Assembly: GCF_020216525.1 (NCBI RefSeq)
Contig: NZ_JAIWOY010000005.1
Location: 220,216-284,215 of the forward strand
Reading direction: 5' to 3'
DNA: 64,000 bases
DNA from: Nocardioides nematodiphilus
GTDB lineage: Bacteria; Actinomycetota; Actinomycetes; Propionibacteriales; Nocardioidaceae
The notes beneath the pieces are model-generated. The model saw only the letters and a program-made list of their open reading frames with translations, had not been told where the DNA came from and searched no databases. Position numbers and translations under genes: made by a program. Below, piece by piece: positions 45,874 through 53,843 of the stretch. Each line of letters starts with the position of its first letter. Positions within the stretch are counted from its first letter, which is position 1.

Positions 45874-46299
45874 GTGGGCGAGGACTGGCGCGAGCGTCTG
45901 CGGGGGAGCGGCTATCGGCTGACCCCGCAGCGCGAGCTCGTCCTCGCTGCCGTGGAGCGGCTGGGTCACGCGACCCCTGAGGAGGTGCTCGCGGTCGTAC
46001 GCGAGTCCGCGTCGGCGATCAACCTCTCGACCGTCTACCGCAACCTCGAGGTGCTCGAGGAGCTCGGCCTCGTGCGGCACGCGCATCTGTCGGATCGGGT
46101 CGCGACGTATCACTCGACGACCGACCACGAGCATTTCCACATCGTGTGCAGGAAGTGTCAGCGTGTCGTCTCTGTTGACCCTGAGGTGGCCGCCTCCTTC
46201 GAGGAGCGGCTGCGGACCGAGATGGGTTTCGAGGCGGACCTGGGGCACCTGGTGGTGTTCGGGTCGTGCGTGGAGTGTGAGTCTTCTGATGGTGAGTGA
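45874..46299 (+). CDS. Fur-family metal-dependent repressor (141 aa)
   Basis: A winged helix (SGYRLTPQRELVLAAVERLG ... LSTVYRNLEVLEELGLV) is followed by the metal-binding dimerisation domain with HEHFHIVCRKC and the closing CxxC FGSCVEC for structural zinc. Whether it senses iron, zinc or peroxide cannot be told. The GTG start is five bases after the nitrobindin stop and its end overlaps ygfZ by 11 nt, so the three form an operon. Confidence 0.92.
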   Translation: MGEDWRERLRGSGYRLTPQRELVLAAVERLGHATPEEVLAVVRESASAINLSTVYRNLEVLEELGLVRHAHLSDRVATYHSTTDHEHFHIVCRKCQRVVSVDPEVAASFEERLRTEMGFEADLGHLVVFGSCVECESSDGE

Positions 46300-47233
46300 G
46301 CTTCTGTCCCTGCCGGGTGCTGTGGCGGCGTCCGGCGCCGATGCCGGTGTGGCGGCGCACTACGGGTCGTTCAACGTCGAGCAGCGCACGCTCGCCTCGG
46401 GCGAGGGGTTCGTCGACCTGTCGCACCGCGAGGTCGTCCGGATCGCCGGCCCCGACCGGCTGACCTGGCTGCACTCCCTGACCTCGCAGCACCTCGAGTC
46501 GCTGCCAGCCGGGGTGTGGACCGACGCGCTGATCCTGTCGCCGCAGGGCCACATCGAGCACTTCTTCTCCGGCGTCGACGACGGCGAGGCGTTCACCGCG
46601 TGGACCGAGCCGGGACACGGCGAGGCGCTGGTGACGTTCCTGGAGCGGATGAAGTTCTGGTCCGACGTGACGATCAGCGCCGAGCCCGACCTGGCCGTCG
46701 TGTGGCGGCCGGTGTCGGCCGGATCGACGTCCGGGGGCACGACGTCGTTCATCCCACGCACGTCGTTGCGCGCGTACGTGGACGCGGCCGGTCCGGCCTG
46801 CGGCCTGTGGGCGTACGAGGCGCTGCGCATCGAGCGCGGCGAGCCGCGCTTCTTCGTCGACACCGATCACCGGACGATCCCCAACGAGGTCGGCCTGGTG
46901 GGGACGCACCTGGACAAGGGGTGCTACCGCGGCCAGGAGACGGTCGCGCGCGTCCACACCCTGGGCCGTCCGCCGCGTCGGCTCGTGCTGCTCCATCTCG
47001 ACGGCTCGGAGAACCGCCTGCCGGCTGCCGGCACGCCGCTGCTCACCGAGGCGGGCAAGGAGGTCGGCTTCGTCGGCACCTCGGCCCGCCACTTCGAGCT
47101 GGGCCCGATCGCGCTCGGTCTCGTCAAGCGCTCTGTGCCGGTGGATGCTCAGCTGTCGGTCGACGGGATGCCGGCGGCGCAGGAGGTCGTGGTCGACCCC
47201 GACGTCGGGCTGCACGTGCGGCCACTGCGTTGA
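46289..47233 (+). CDS. ygfZ: Folate-binding protein YgfZ/GcvT-like (314 aa)
   Basis: A tetrahydrofolate-binding protein that helps Fe-S cluster assembly or repair. The diagnostic motif KGCYRGQETVARVH is intact (about residue 209, catalytic Cys), within a GcvT-like fold beginning FVDLSHREVVRIAGPDRLTWL. Actinobacterial operons often pair it with Fur, as here. The gene's last 110 bp overlap the convergent hypothetical gene on the other strand. Confidence 0.92.
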   Translation: MVSELLSLPGAVAASGADAGVAAHYGSFNVEQRTLASGEGFVDLSHREVVRIAGPDRLTWLHSLTSQHLESLPAGVWTDALILSPQGHIEHFFSGVDDGEAFTAWTEPGHGEALVTFLERMKFWSDVTISAEPDLAVVWRPVSAGSTSGGTTSFIPRTSLRAYVDAAGPACGLWAYEALRIERGEPRFFVDTDHRTIPNEVGLVGTHLDKGCYRGQETVARVHTLGRPPRRLVLLHLDGSENRLPAAGTPLLTEAGKEVGFVGTSARHFELGPIALGLVKRSVPVDAQLSVDGMPAAQEVVVDPDVGLHVRPLR

Positions 47234-47855
47234 GCACCTCCTCGTCGACGAGACCGGTGCGGTCGAACGGCGCCGAGACGGGCGCTCCCCAGATCTTCCA
47301 GGGGTAGCCCGGGCCGAGGGTGAGGCGGCGACCTTCGAGGGCGTCGTACCACGGGCCCGGCTCGGTGAGGTGCCAGATCGTGCGATGCCCGTGCATGTTG
47401 GTCGTACGGGGGAGACCCTCGAGGTAGTGCTGCCCGGTGATCTCGCCGCCGAACACCACGAAATTGCCGACCGTGGCGATGAACGGGAACGGGCGCGGTG
47501 GGCTGCCCTGCGCGGCGATCCAGAGATGGGCGAGCAGCGGAACGTACCAGGGCCCGCAGACCGCTGCGACCTGTTCGGGAAGTGGCGCGTCGATGTGGAA
47601 GCTGCGATGTCTCGCGATGCGGCCGATGAAGACCCCGCGTGGGCAGGCGGCCCAGACCTCGTCGTCGCCGAGCTCGGTGGCGTCGGCGAGTTCGAGGAGA
47701 CGGCGTGCGTCGAAGAGACGCCGCCGGCCGTCCGCGCGGGGTGGCCCGGCGAGACCGGCGGCGAGCACCGCCTCGCCCTGGCGCTGAGGGAGACGGCAGA
47801 CGGCGCGGAGGAACTCGAGCGACTCCCGGGTGGTCGGGTCGGGCGAGGGACTCAT
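47124..47855 (-). CDS. Hypothetical protein (243 aa), overlaps ygfZ antisense
   Basis: I do not recognise the family. The core shows GVFIGRIARHRSFHIDAP, AHLWIAAQGSPPRPFPF, GNFVVFGGEITGQHYLEG and MHGHRTIWHLTEPGPWY, which read as a folded, His/Trp-rich domain. The last 35 residues (Arg/Pro-rich, ending AEHPPAQSA) lie inside the ygfZ overlap and look like an unstructured tail. ATG 47855 has TAGCGT eight bases upstream. Three to four palindromic repeats begin 130 bp upstream of the start. Confidence 0.6.
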   Translation of the reverse strand: MSPSPDPTTRESLEFLRAVCRLPQRQGEAVLAAGLAGPPRADGRRRLFDARRLLELADATELGDDEVWAACPRGVFIGRIARHRSFHIDAPLPEQVAAVCGPWYVPLLAHLWIAAQGSPPRPFPFIATVGNFVVFGGEITGQHYLEGLPRTTNMHGHRTIWHLTEPGPWYDALEGRRLTLGPGYPWKIWGAPVSAPFDRTGLVDEEVLNAVAARAARRRGRPRPPAPPASRRPTAEHPPAQSA

Positions 47856-47984
47856 GCGACGGGACGCTACGTCGCCTTCTGCGTCAGCGGTGTGAGCGTC
47901 ATGTGCCTTGTGGAGATCGCTGCCTCGGCGTCGACTGTGAAGACGATCGGGCCGGTTCTCTCCCGTAAAGGCGACTCGGCGACG

Positions 47985-48164
47985 GGTATACGGATGAGCA
48001 CGATCCACGTGCTGCCGCGCGCCTTCTCACGACTGTGCTCGTCTTTATAGGCACCTATACGGATGAGCACAGTCGAAGCCGCCCGCGAGAACGTGCTCGT
48101 CTTTATAGGCCCCTATAAAGACGAGCACCATCGGCGGTGCCCGCGATGTGCTCATCTATATACG
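47985..48164. repeat. Cluster of palindromic repeats of unknown function
   Basis: Two 36-bp inverted repeats, at 48035-48070 and 48093-48128, start 58 bp apart and share the half-site GTGCTCRTCYKTATAGG. The second is a 17/18 perfect palindrome. Two further single half-sites lie at 47985-48001 (inverted) and 48148-48164. The stretch from 47856 to 48212 has no gene. The repeats could be operators for the hypothetical gene at 47124 or hairpin-forming mobile palindromes. Confidence 0.85.
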
Positions 48165-48212
48165 ACGCGCCGCCCCCGTATCCGCAGCCTTGGCGGCGAC
48201 CGGTCCTGGGCG

Positions 48213-49034
48213 TCAGTGAGCCGGTGCGCTGCGCTCGTACTGCACGTGCGTGTCGCTGGGCGAGTGGGTGAAGCCGAGCCCCTCGTACAGCGATCGCGCC
48301 GGGGTGTTGTCGCCCTCCACGTAGAGCACGACCTCATCGACTCCGAGCGCCCCAAGGTGCTCGAGGCCGGCCAGGGTGACCAGCTTGCCGAGTCCGCGGC
48401 CCTGCGCGGCCGGGTCGACGCCGACGACATAGACCTCGCCGTGCGCTGCGTCGTGCTGCTTGGTCCAGTGGAAGGCGAGCAGGCGCCCGGTGTCGGCATC
48501 CCATGCCGTGATCAGCCCGTCGGCGGAGAACCACGGCTCGGCCATCCGCTCCTGCAGGCCCTCCAGGCTCAGCGAGCCTTGCTCCGGGTGATGCGCGAAG
48601 GCGGCCGCGTTGACCCGCAGCACCTCCCCCTCGTCGCCCGGCCTGAAGCCGCGCACGTCGACCCCCTCCGGCGCCGCGATCCGTGCGGGCAGCGGCGCGG
48701 ACGTCGGCCGCCGCATCACCCACAGCTCACGCGCCCGCCCCCAGCCATGGGACGCAGCGAGAGCCCGGGCAGCCGGGTGGTCGCCGTGCGACCAGGCCAG
48801 GCGCGCCTCCGCCGGAGCCTGCAGCAGCAGCCGCCGCCCCAGACCGGTCCCGCGCTCGTGCGGCATCGCCAGCAGCGAGAGCTCCTCGCCGATGAGCAGC
48901 CCGAAGCCCCGCACATCGCCCCACACCTGCACGGTGTCCGGGCGGTTGCGCACGGCCAGTCGGGTCGCCTCATCGAGCGAGGCGACGCCGTCGGCGGCCT
49001 CCGCGAGCCGGGCCATGGCCAGTACGTCGATCAC
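48213..49034 (-). CDS. mshD: Mycothiol synthase MshD (273 aa)
   Basis: The last step of mycothiol biosynthesis: acetyl transfer to Cys-GlcN-Ins. Two tandem GNAT domains, the N-terminal one degenerate (ERGTGLGRRLLLQA) and the C-terminal one active-looking (VDPAAQGRGLGKLVTLAGL, NTPARSLYEGLGF). It lies directly after glnR, as in mycobacteria (Rv0818-Rv0819). It confirms an actinobacterial thiol system. GTG start; 25 bp separate it from glnR. Confidence 0.9.
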   Translation of the reverse strand: MIDVLAMARLAEAADGVASLDEATRLAVRNRPDTVQVWGDVRGFGLLIGEELSLLAMPHERGTGLGRRLLLQAPAEARLAWSHGDHPAARALAASHGWGRARELWVMRRPTSAPLPARIAAPEGVDVRGFRPGDEGEVLRVNAAAFAHHPEQGSLSLEGLQERMAEPWFSADGLITAWDADTGRLLAFHWTKQHDAAHGEVYVVGVDPAAQGRGLGKLVTLAGLEHLGALGVDEVVLYVEGDNTPARSLYEGLGFTHSPSDTHVQYERSAPAH

Positions 49035-49059
49035 GCGCGCGACTCCGGGGACCGGCGGA

Positions 49060-49794
49060 TCAGGACTCGGCAGGGCTCAGCCGGGCGACGTCCTCGACCT
49101 GCTCCTGCGTCCGGGCGGCCGGGACGACGAAGCGGTAGCCGACGTTGCGGACCGTGCCGATGAGGGTCTCGTTCTCCGGGCCGAGCTTCGCGCGCAGGCG
49201 GCGGATGTGGACGTCGACCGTACGGGTGCCGCCGAAGTAGTCGTAGCCCCAGACCTCCTGGAGCAGCTGCTGGCGGGAGAAGACCCGGCCGGGGTGCTGG
49301 GCCAGGAACTTCAGCAGCTCGAACTCCTTGAAGGTCAGATCGAGCATGCGCCCGCCCACCTTCGCGGTGTACGAGGCGTCGTCGACGACGACCTCCCCGG
49401 AGCGGATGAGGTGCGCGTCGGGGTCGGCGGCCGCCGACGCGGCGCCGAAACGGCCCAGCGCCAGCCGGATCCGGGCCTCGAGCTCCGCGGGCCCGCAGGT
49501 GTGCAGCACGACGTCGTCCATGCCCCAGTCGTGGGCGACGACGGCGAGGCCGCCCTCGGTGACGACGAGCAGGATCGGCATCTCCATGCCGGTCGCGCGC
49601 AGCAGCCGGCACAGGTCGCGGGCGTGCGCGAGATCCTGACGGCCGTCGACGAGCAGGAGATCCGCGTCGGGCGCATCGAGGAGAGCGCTAACCTCGGCAG
49701 GCAGGACCTTCGTCTGGTGGCCGAGCAGCGCGAGGCCAGGCAGCACCTCGATCGAGGGCTGCAGGGAGCCGGTCAGAAGTAGCAGCGTGCTCAT
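49060..49794 (-). CDS. glnR: Nitrogen regulator GlnR, OmpR-type orphan response regulator (244 aa)
   Basis: The N-terminal receiver-like domain keeps the phospho-acceptor position (LLLVDGRQD, Asp50) but lacks the N-terminal acidic pair, as expected of GlnR, which works without a cognate kinase. The C-terminal winged helix is canonical: [30 protein letters not shown] and TVRNVGYRF. It controls nitrogen assimilation genes. A GGAGG ribosome site precedes the ATG. It is divergent from a MoaD-like gene. Confidence 0.88.
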   Translation of the reverse strand: MSTLLLLTGSLQPSIEVLPGLALLGHQTKVLPAEVSALLDAPDADLLLVDGRQDLAHARDLCRLLRATGMEMPILLVVTEGGLAVVAHDWGMDDVVLHTCGPAELEARIRLALGRFGAASAAADPDAHLIRSGEVVVDDASYTAKVGGRMLDLTFKEFELLKFLAQHPGRVFSRQQLLQEVWGYDYFGGTRTVDVHIRRLRAKLGPENETLIGTVRNVGYRFVVPAARTQEQVEDVARLSPAES

Positions 49795-49841
49795 GTTCCT
49801 CCAGGTGGAGCCAGAGCGACATCGTAGCGAAAGGCTCAGAG

Positions 49842-50114
49842 ATGACGGCAGGAACGATCACAGTTCGGTACTGGGCGGGCGCCAAGGCGGCCGCGGGTAC
49901 GGGGGAGGACGTCTTCGCCGTCGACGGCCCGACCACCCTTCGGGAGATCACGATCCGCGCCGTGAACGAGCACCCCGGTACGCGGCTGGCCGACGTCCTC
50001 GCCGTGTGTTCAACACTCGTCCAGGACCGTCCGACGGCATCGGAGGATGCGGCAAACGTGCAGGTCAGCCCGGGGGAGACGGTTCAGTTCCTGCCGCCGT
50101 TCGCCGGCGGCTGA
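49842..50114 (+). CDS. MoaD/ThiS-family sulfur-carrier protein (90 aa)
   Basis: A ubiquitin-like fold ending in the required Gly-Gly (PPFAGG), with [18 protein letters not shown] at the start and [15 protein letters not shown] at the end, as in MoaD-like carriers for molybdopterin or other sulfur transfers. No moaE or activating enzyme is nearby, so its partner is elsewhere. It starts at ATG 49842 with GAAAGG upstream. Confidence 0.88.
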   Translation: MTAGTITVRYWAGAKAAAGTGEDVFAVDGPTTLREITIRAVNEHPGTRLADVLAVCSTLVQDRPTASEDAANVQVSPGETVQFLPPFAGG

Positions 50115-50127
50115 TCGGCCTTGCGTG

Positions 50128-50137
50128 GTCTAGACCG
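50128..50137 (+). promoter_or_regulatory. DasR-like (dre) operator upstream of the Lys-rich protein gene
   Basis: The perfect palindrome GGTCTAGACC within GTGGTCTAGACCGA matches the core of the Streptomyces DasR-responsive element (TGGTCTAGACCA). It lies just after a TTGCGT -35-like hexamer and before TTATGT (50147-50152). A second copy precedes the paralogue. Confidence 0.68.
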
Positions 50138-50244
50138 ACAATTTTTTATGTAGCCAGGCGTGTCGTCGTAGTCACAGGCTCGTTGGGGAACCAGACGCAC
50201 GAACCGGCCCCGGCCGGAGTCCACTCCAACGAAAGGTCCCCGCC

Positions 50245-51126
50245 ATGACCACCACTGCTCCCACGCGGATGCGCTTCGCCGCCCTCGGTCTCAGCACCGC
50301 CCTCTCGATCGGCGTGCTCGCGCCCTTCGTCGCCACCGGCTCGGCCGAGGCTGCGGTCTCCTGCACCACGGCGAAGGCGAACTACAACGCCGCCAACGGC
50401 CAGCTTCACAAGGACCAGCGCAAGCTGAAGAAGGACAAGAAGAAGCTCCGCAAGGCCAAGAAGGCCCGCAAGTCCGTCGCGGTCATCAAGCACAAGAAGC
50501 GCGTCGTCAAGAAGGACAAGCGCCACGTCCGCGCGGACAAGGCTCGCCGGGCTGCGGCTGCCAACGCGCTGCGCACCTGCACCAACCCGACCACGGGCAC
50601 CCCGCAGGGCACCGCCAACCCGCTGACCGACCTGCTGACCACGCTCACCGGCTCGGGCCTGTCGCCCGCCGCTCTGACCAACGCCCTCAACTCGATCGCC
50701 TCGCAGCTCAGCGCGTCGGGTGCTCCGGGTGCGGCTCAGCTGGCCGACGCCATCAAGCAGATCTCGTCTGCCATCTCCTCGGGCTCGTCCTCGATCGACC
50801 CGTCGAAGCTGCAGTCGCTGCTGAGCCAGCTGCCCTCGTCGTTCGACCCGGCTGCCTTCCAGGCCGCGCTGACCGCTGCCGTCACCGCCATGCAGGCCTC
50901 CCTGAGCAACCCGCCGACCACGGCCAACGGCCTGATCGACGCGATCTTCAACCCGCTCATCGCCGGCTTCTCGCAGTTCGACGCTGCTGACCCGCTGACC
51001 GCTGCCCTGCACTCGCTGCAGACCACGCTCGACAACATCCTCATCGGCCTGGGCCTCCCCGGCCTCGGTGGTCTGGGCTCGCTCCCCGGCGCCGGCAGCC
51101 TCCCGCTGCCGATCCCCGGCCTGTGA
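50245..51126 (+). CDS. Secreted Lys-rich protein (293 aa), tandem paralogue A
   Basis: The signal peptide ends ATGSAEA. A strongly basic region follows at residues 50-105, with LKKDKKKLRKAKKARKS and KKRVVKKDKRHVRADKARR, histone-H1-like in composition. A neutral, Ser/Ala/Leu-rich C-terminal domain (NPLTDLLTTLTG, DPAAFQAALTAAV) ends in GLPGLGGLGSLPGAG. A basic segment plus Pro/Gly tail suggests binding to wall polymers or DNA outside the cell, but no family is recognised. GAAAGG precedes the ATG. Confidence 0.72.
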   Translation: MTTTAPTRMRFAALGLSTALSIGVLAPFVATGSAEAAVSCTTAKANYNAANGQLHKDQRKLKKDKKKLRKAKKARKSVAVIKHKKRVVKKDKRHVRADKARRAAAANALRTCTNPTTGTPQGTANPLTDLLTTLTGSGLSPAALTNALNSIASQLSASGAPGAAQLADAIKQISSAISSGSSSIDPSKLQSLLSQLPSSFDPAAFQAALTAAVTAMQASLSNPPTTANGLIDAIFNPLIAGFSQFDAADPLTAALHSLQTTLDNILIGLGLPGLGGLGSLPGAGSLPLPIPGL

Positions 51127-51167
51127 TCCAGCGGCCACATCGCTGATCAGCTAGCTCTCTGAACGAC

Positions 51168-51203
51168 CCGCGGGCCGTCCCTCCTCGGAGGGGCGGCCCG
51201 CGG
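51168..51203 (+). terminator. Terminator between the two Lys-rich paralogues
   Basis: A 17-bp stem with one wobble (51168-51184 with 51187-51203), 41 nt after the first paralogue. Confidence 0.85.
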
Positions 51204-51248
51204 TGCATTCACGCCGTACGACCTGCGGAGACGCCGATCGGAACATCC

Positions 51249-51258
51249 GGTCTAGACC
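51249..51258 (+). promoter_or_regulatory. DasR-like (dre) operator upstream of the second Lys-rich gene
   Basis: A second exact copy of the palindrome GGTCTAGACC, 38 bp before the ATG. Finding it in front of both paralogues, and nowhere else that I can see in the window, supports a shared regulator. Confidence 0.65.
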
Positions 51259-51295
51259 TCCGTGCCGCGCGTCCCCCACAGTCGTTGACCTGTGC

Positions 51296-52240
51296 ATGAA
51301 GCGTCCCGCCACTGCCATTGCTGCGAGCGCCGCCCTTCTTGTCGGCGCGTTCGTCCCCCTTGCCTTCTCCAACGACGCCCAGGCGGCGCCCAACTGCACC
51401 TCGCAGCTCACCGCTTACCACCACTCCGTCGCGCACGTCGCGAAGGCCAAGAAGAAGGTCAAGCGCGCCCGCAAGGGCGTCGCCAAGGCCGTCGCGCACC
51501 GCGCGTCGCCGCGGATCGTCCGGGCCAAGCGCGACACCGTGCACGTCAAGAAGGTCGACCTGCGCTTCGCGAAGATGAGCCGCAACCACTACTACGCGGC
51601 GCTCCTCGCCTGCCAGAAGGGCGTGACCACTCCACAGGGCACCGCCAAGCCGGTCCCGACGGGTTCCGCGACGGCGAAGCCGACCTCCACCAGCAGCGCG
51701 TCGGCGACCGCCAAGCCGACCAGCACGGCCAGCGCCACCGCCACCTCGACGACCACCACCTCGACGACCACGAACCCCCTGGCGGACCTTCTCGCCCAGC
51801 TCGCGGCCGCCTTCAAGGCGGCCGGGGCGCCGCAGCAGCTGATCGACGTGCTCACCCAGCTGCAGACCGCGCTGTCCACGATCCCGGTTCCCGCGGGGAT
51901 GGACCCGGCGGCGTTCCAGAAGATCCTCACCGACGCCGCGGCGCAGATCCAGGCCGAGCTCGCGGCGGCGGGGAAGAACCCGACCGGCGTCACCGTCCAG
52001 ACCATCGTCGATGACATCGTCGACCCGATCGTCGCGGGCCTCACCGCAGCCGGCGTCCCGACCCTGCCCGGCGTGCTGACCGGCATCGAGAACACCCTCG
52101 ACCCGGTTCTCGGCGCCCTGGGTCTCGCCACGCTGACCTCGGCGATCCCGATGCCGAGCGGTGCCCCCGCTCTCCCGGGCGCGTCCTCGGTCCCCGTCCT
52201 GGGCGGCCTGCTCGGCGCCCTCGCGGGCCTCGGCGGCTGA
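51296..52240 (+). CDS. Secreted Lys-rich protein (314 aa), tandem paralogue B
   Basis: Same plan as the upstream gene: signal peptide (FSNDAQA), basic segment (KAKKKVKRARKGVAKAVAHR), then the shared blocks TPQGTAKP, NPLADLLAQL, DPAAFQKILTDAA and IVDPIVAGL, ending GALAGLGG. It differs by a Thr/Ser/Ala linker of about 45 residues (ATAKPTSTSSASATAKPTST). The ATG at 51296 has no strong ribosome site. The downstream flank contains long C-runs. Confidence 0.7.
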   Translation: MKRPATAIAASAALLVGAFVPLAFSNDAQAAPNCTSQLTAYHHSVAHVAKAKKKVKRARKGVAKAVAHRASPRIVRAKRDTVHVKKVDLRFAKMSRNHYYAALLACQKGVTTPQGTAKPVPTGSATAKPTSTSSASATAKPTSTASATATSTTTTSTTTNPLADLLAQLAAAFKAAGAPQQLIDVLTQLQTALSTIPVPAGMDPAAFQKILTDAAAQIQAELAAAGKNPTGVTVQTIVDDIVDPIVAGLTAAGVPTLPGVLTGIENTLDPVLGALGLATLTSAIPMPSGAPALPGASSVPVLGGLLGALAGLGG

Positions 52241-52404
52241 TCCCTCGAGCGTCCCCCCCCCCCCCGCCGCGGGGGCGGGGCGCCTGCCGCCCTTCTCCCC
52301 CCCATCCCCGGGCGGGGCGGGTCGTACGGCTCTCCCCCCCCCGGCCCCAGCGCTGACCGGCCGGGGCGGGAATCTTTACGTTCCCGTCCGAGTTGGAGAA
52401 CACC
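52241..52404 (+). repeat. C-homopolymer-rich intergenic region
   Basis: Contains a 13-C run (52253-52265) and further runs of eight to nine Cs near 52300 and 52338, interleaved with G/C-rich inverted repeats that probably serve as terminators. No gene is present. Homopolymers this long are unusual here and are prone to slippage or sequencing error. Confidence 0.7.
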
Positions 52405-52887
52405 GTGGTCGGACTCTGGATCGTGCTCGCTGCCGTCGTGGTGGCCGTGGCCTTCGGCGGCTATCGCGCCCTGACCGACGGCCGCTTCCGCGGGACCCAT
52501 GAGGTCAAGGGAGCCTCCTCGGATCCGGTGGACGAGGGACGAGAGGCGAGCCTCGAGGCCATCCAGGAGGCTCCGGAGGAGACGACTTGGACCGCGCTGG
52601 GTGAGGCCGTCGCCAAGGTTCAGCCGGGGGAGCGCGCCACCCTGGTGCAGTTCTCCAGCGCGTTCTGCGCCCCGTGCCGCGCCACGAAGCGGATCCTCGG
52701 CGACGTCGCCGGGGTCGTCCCGGGAGTCGTGCACGTCGAGATCGACGCGGAGCACCACCTCGAGGTCGTCCGGCGACTCGGGGTCCTTCGCACGCCCACC
52801 ACGCTGATCCTCGACGGCACCGGCCACGAGATCGCACGCGCCGCCGGAGCTCCGCGCAAGCAGCAGGTCCTCAGCGCCCTGCCCTGA
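52405..52887 (+). CDS. Membrane-anchored thioredoxin-like protein (160 aa)
   Basis: One N-terminal helix (VGLWIVLAAVVVAVAFGGY) anchors a thioredoxin fold with active site SAFCAPCRATK and the cis-Pro in RTPTTLILD. It resembles the actinobacterial thioredoxin (ThiX-like) that normally accompanies the DUF4395-sulfurtransferase-DUF1416 genes found at 55086-56749. Here two GDP-mannose genes intervene. GTG 52405 is preferred over TTG 52393 because GGAG lies six bases upstream. Confidence 0.85.
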   Translation: MVGLWIVLAAVVVAVAFGGYRALTDGRFRGTHEVKGASSDPVDEGREASLEAIQEAPEETTWTALGEAVAKVQPGERATLVQFSSAFCAPCRATKRILGDVAGVVPGVVHVEIDAEHHLEVVRRLGVLRTPTTLILDGTGHEIARAAGAPRKQQVLSALP

Positions 52888-52909
52888 GCCCGCCGGTCGA
52901 GGCCGAGCC

Positions 52910-53839
52910 TCAGCGAGATCCCGCGAAGCCGACGATCTCGACGTCCTCGTGGCCCGACGCCAGCCGGGCGCGCTCGACGGCGACCATCTCGGCCATCAGC
53001 TCGTCGATGGACGTACGGGGCGTCCAGCCGGTCGCCCGCGTCAGCACGGCGGGGTCGCCGCCGACCGAGGCCGGGTCCTCCGGGCGCGGCGTCCCGCCGC
53101 TCTCCACGACGTGGTCGGCCACGGACAGCCCGGCCGCCCGATAGGCCGCGTGCACGAGATCGCGCAGCGGGCGGGTCGCGCCGGTGCAGATGTCGGCATC
53201 CAGCGGCTCGGCCAGGCGCAGCAGCAGCGGCATCGCGGCGACGTGATCACGGGCGTGGCCCCAGTCGCGCTCGGCGTCCAGGGCACCCAGGTCGAGCAGC
53301 TCGCCGCCCGCGGCGGCGCGGGCGATCCGCCGCGAGACGAAGTGCGCCGGGCGCAGCGGCGACTCATGGTTCGCCAGCCGCCCGCAGACCGCGAACAACC
53401 CGGCCGCGCGGGCGTCGTCCACCAGCCCCTCGGCAGCGAGCTTCGAGGAGGCGTACGGGCTCGACGTCCCGGCCTGCACGGAGGAGGCCTGGAAGAAGCG
53501 CGTGGCGGGTCGCACGTGCCGGACGGCGGCCAGCATGCCGCCGACGGCGTCGGCGTTCACCGAGGCCGTCCCCTGCGGGTCGTCCCACGAGTGCGCCACC
53601 GATGACAGGGCGGCCAGGTTGTAGACCTCGTCGATGCGGTGGGCGCGCAGCAGCGCCGCGAACCCCGCGGTGTCGGTGATGTCCAGCTGCACCGGGGTGA
53701 TGAGCGGATGCGCGAGGTACCCGTCCCGGGAGGACGTCTCCAGCCGCCCGGCGAGCACCCGCACGCCCGCCTGCGCCAGCTGGCGGCACAGGTACAGGCC
53801 GTCCTGGCCGGTCGCGCCGGTGACCAGCGCCAGCGTCAC
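52910..53839 (-). CDS. NAD-dependent epimerase/dehydratase, Gmd/Rmd-like paralogue (309 aa)
   Basis: An SDR fold with TGATGQDGLYL (NADP-binding GxxGxxG) and the SSPYASSK block that supplies YxxxK. The later RDWGHARDHVAAM segment is shared with GDP-mannose 4,6-dehydratase next door. At 309 aa it is close to GDP-6-deoxy-4-keto-mannose reductase (Rmd), which would complete GDP-rhamnose or a related sugar, but the substrate is inferred from context. The GTG start is 4 nt downstream of the gmd stop. Confidence 0.78.
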   Translation of the reverse strand: MTLALVTGATGQDGLYLCRQLAQAGVRVLAGRLETSSRDGYLAHPLITPVQLDITDTAGFAALLRAHRIDEVYNLAALSSVAHSWDDPQGTASVNADAVGGMLAAVRHVRPATRFFQASSVQAGTSSPYASSKLAAEGLVDDARAAGLFAVCGRLANHESPLRPAHFVSRRIARAAAGGELLDLGALDAERDWGHARDHVAAMPLLLRLAEPLDADICTGATRPLRDLVHAAYRAAGLSVADHVVESGGTPRPEDPASVGGDPAVLTRATGWTPRTSIDELMAEMVAVERARLASGHEDVEIVGFAGSR

Positions 53840-53843
53840 GGGA

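Noticed and set aside
48035..48128. CRISPR array
   Set aside because: Only two full units exist, they are palindromic rather than direct repeats, there is no regular spacer set, and no cas genes are present.
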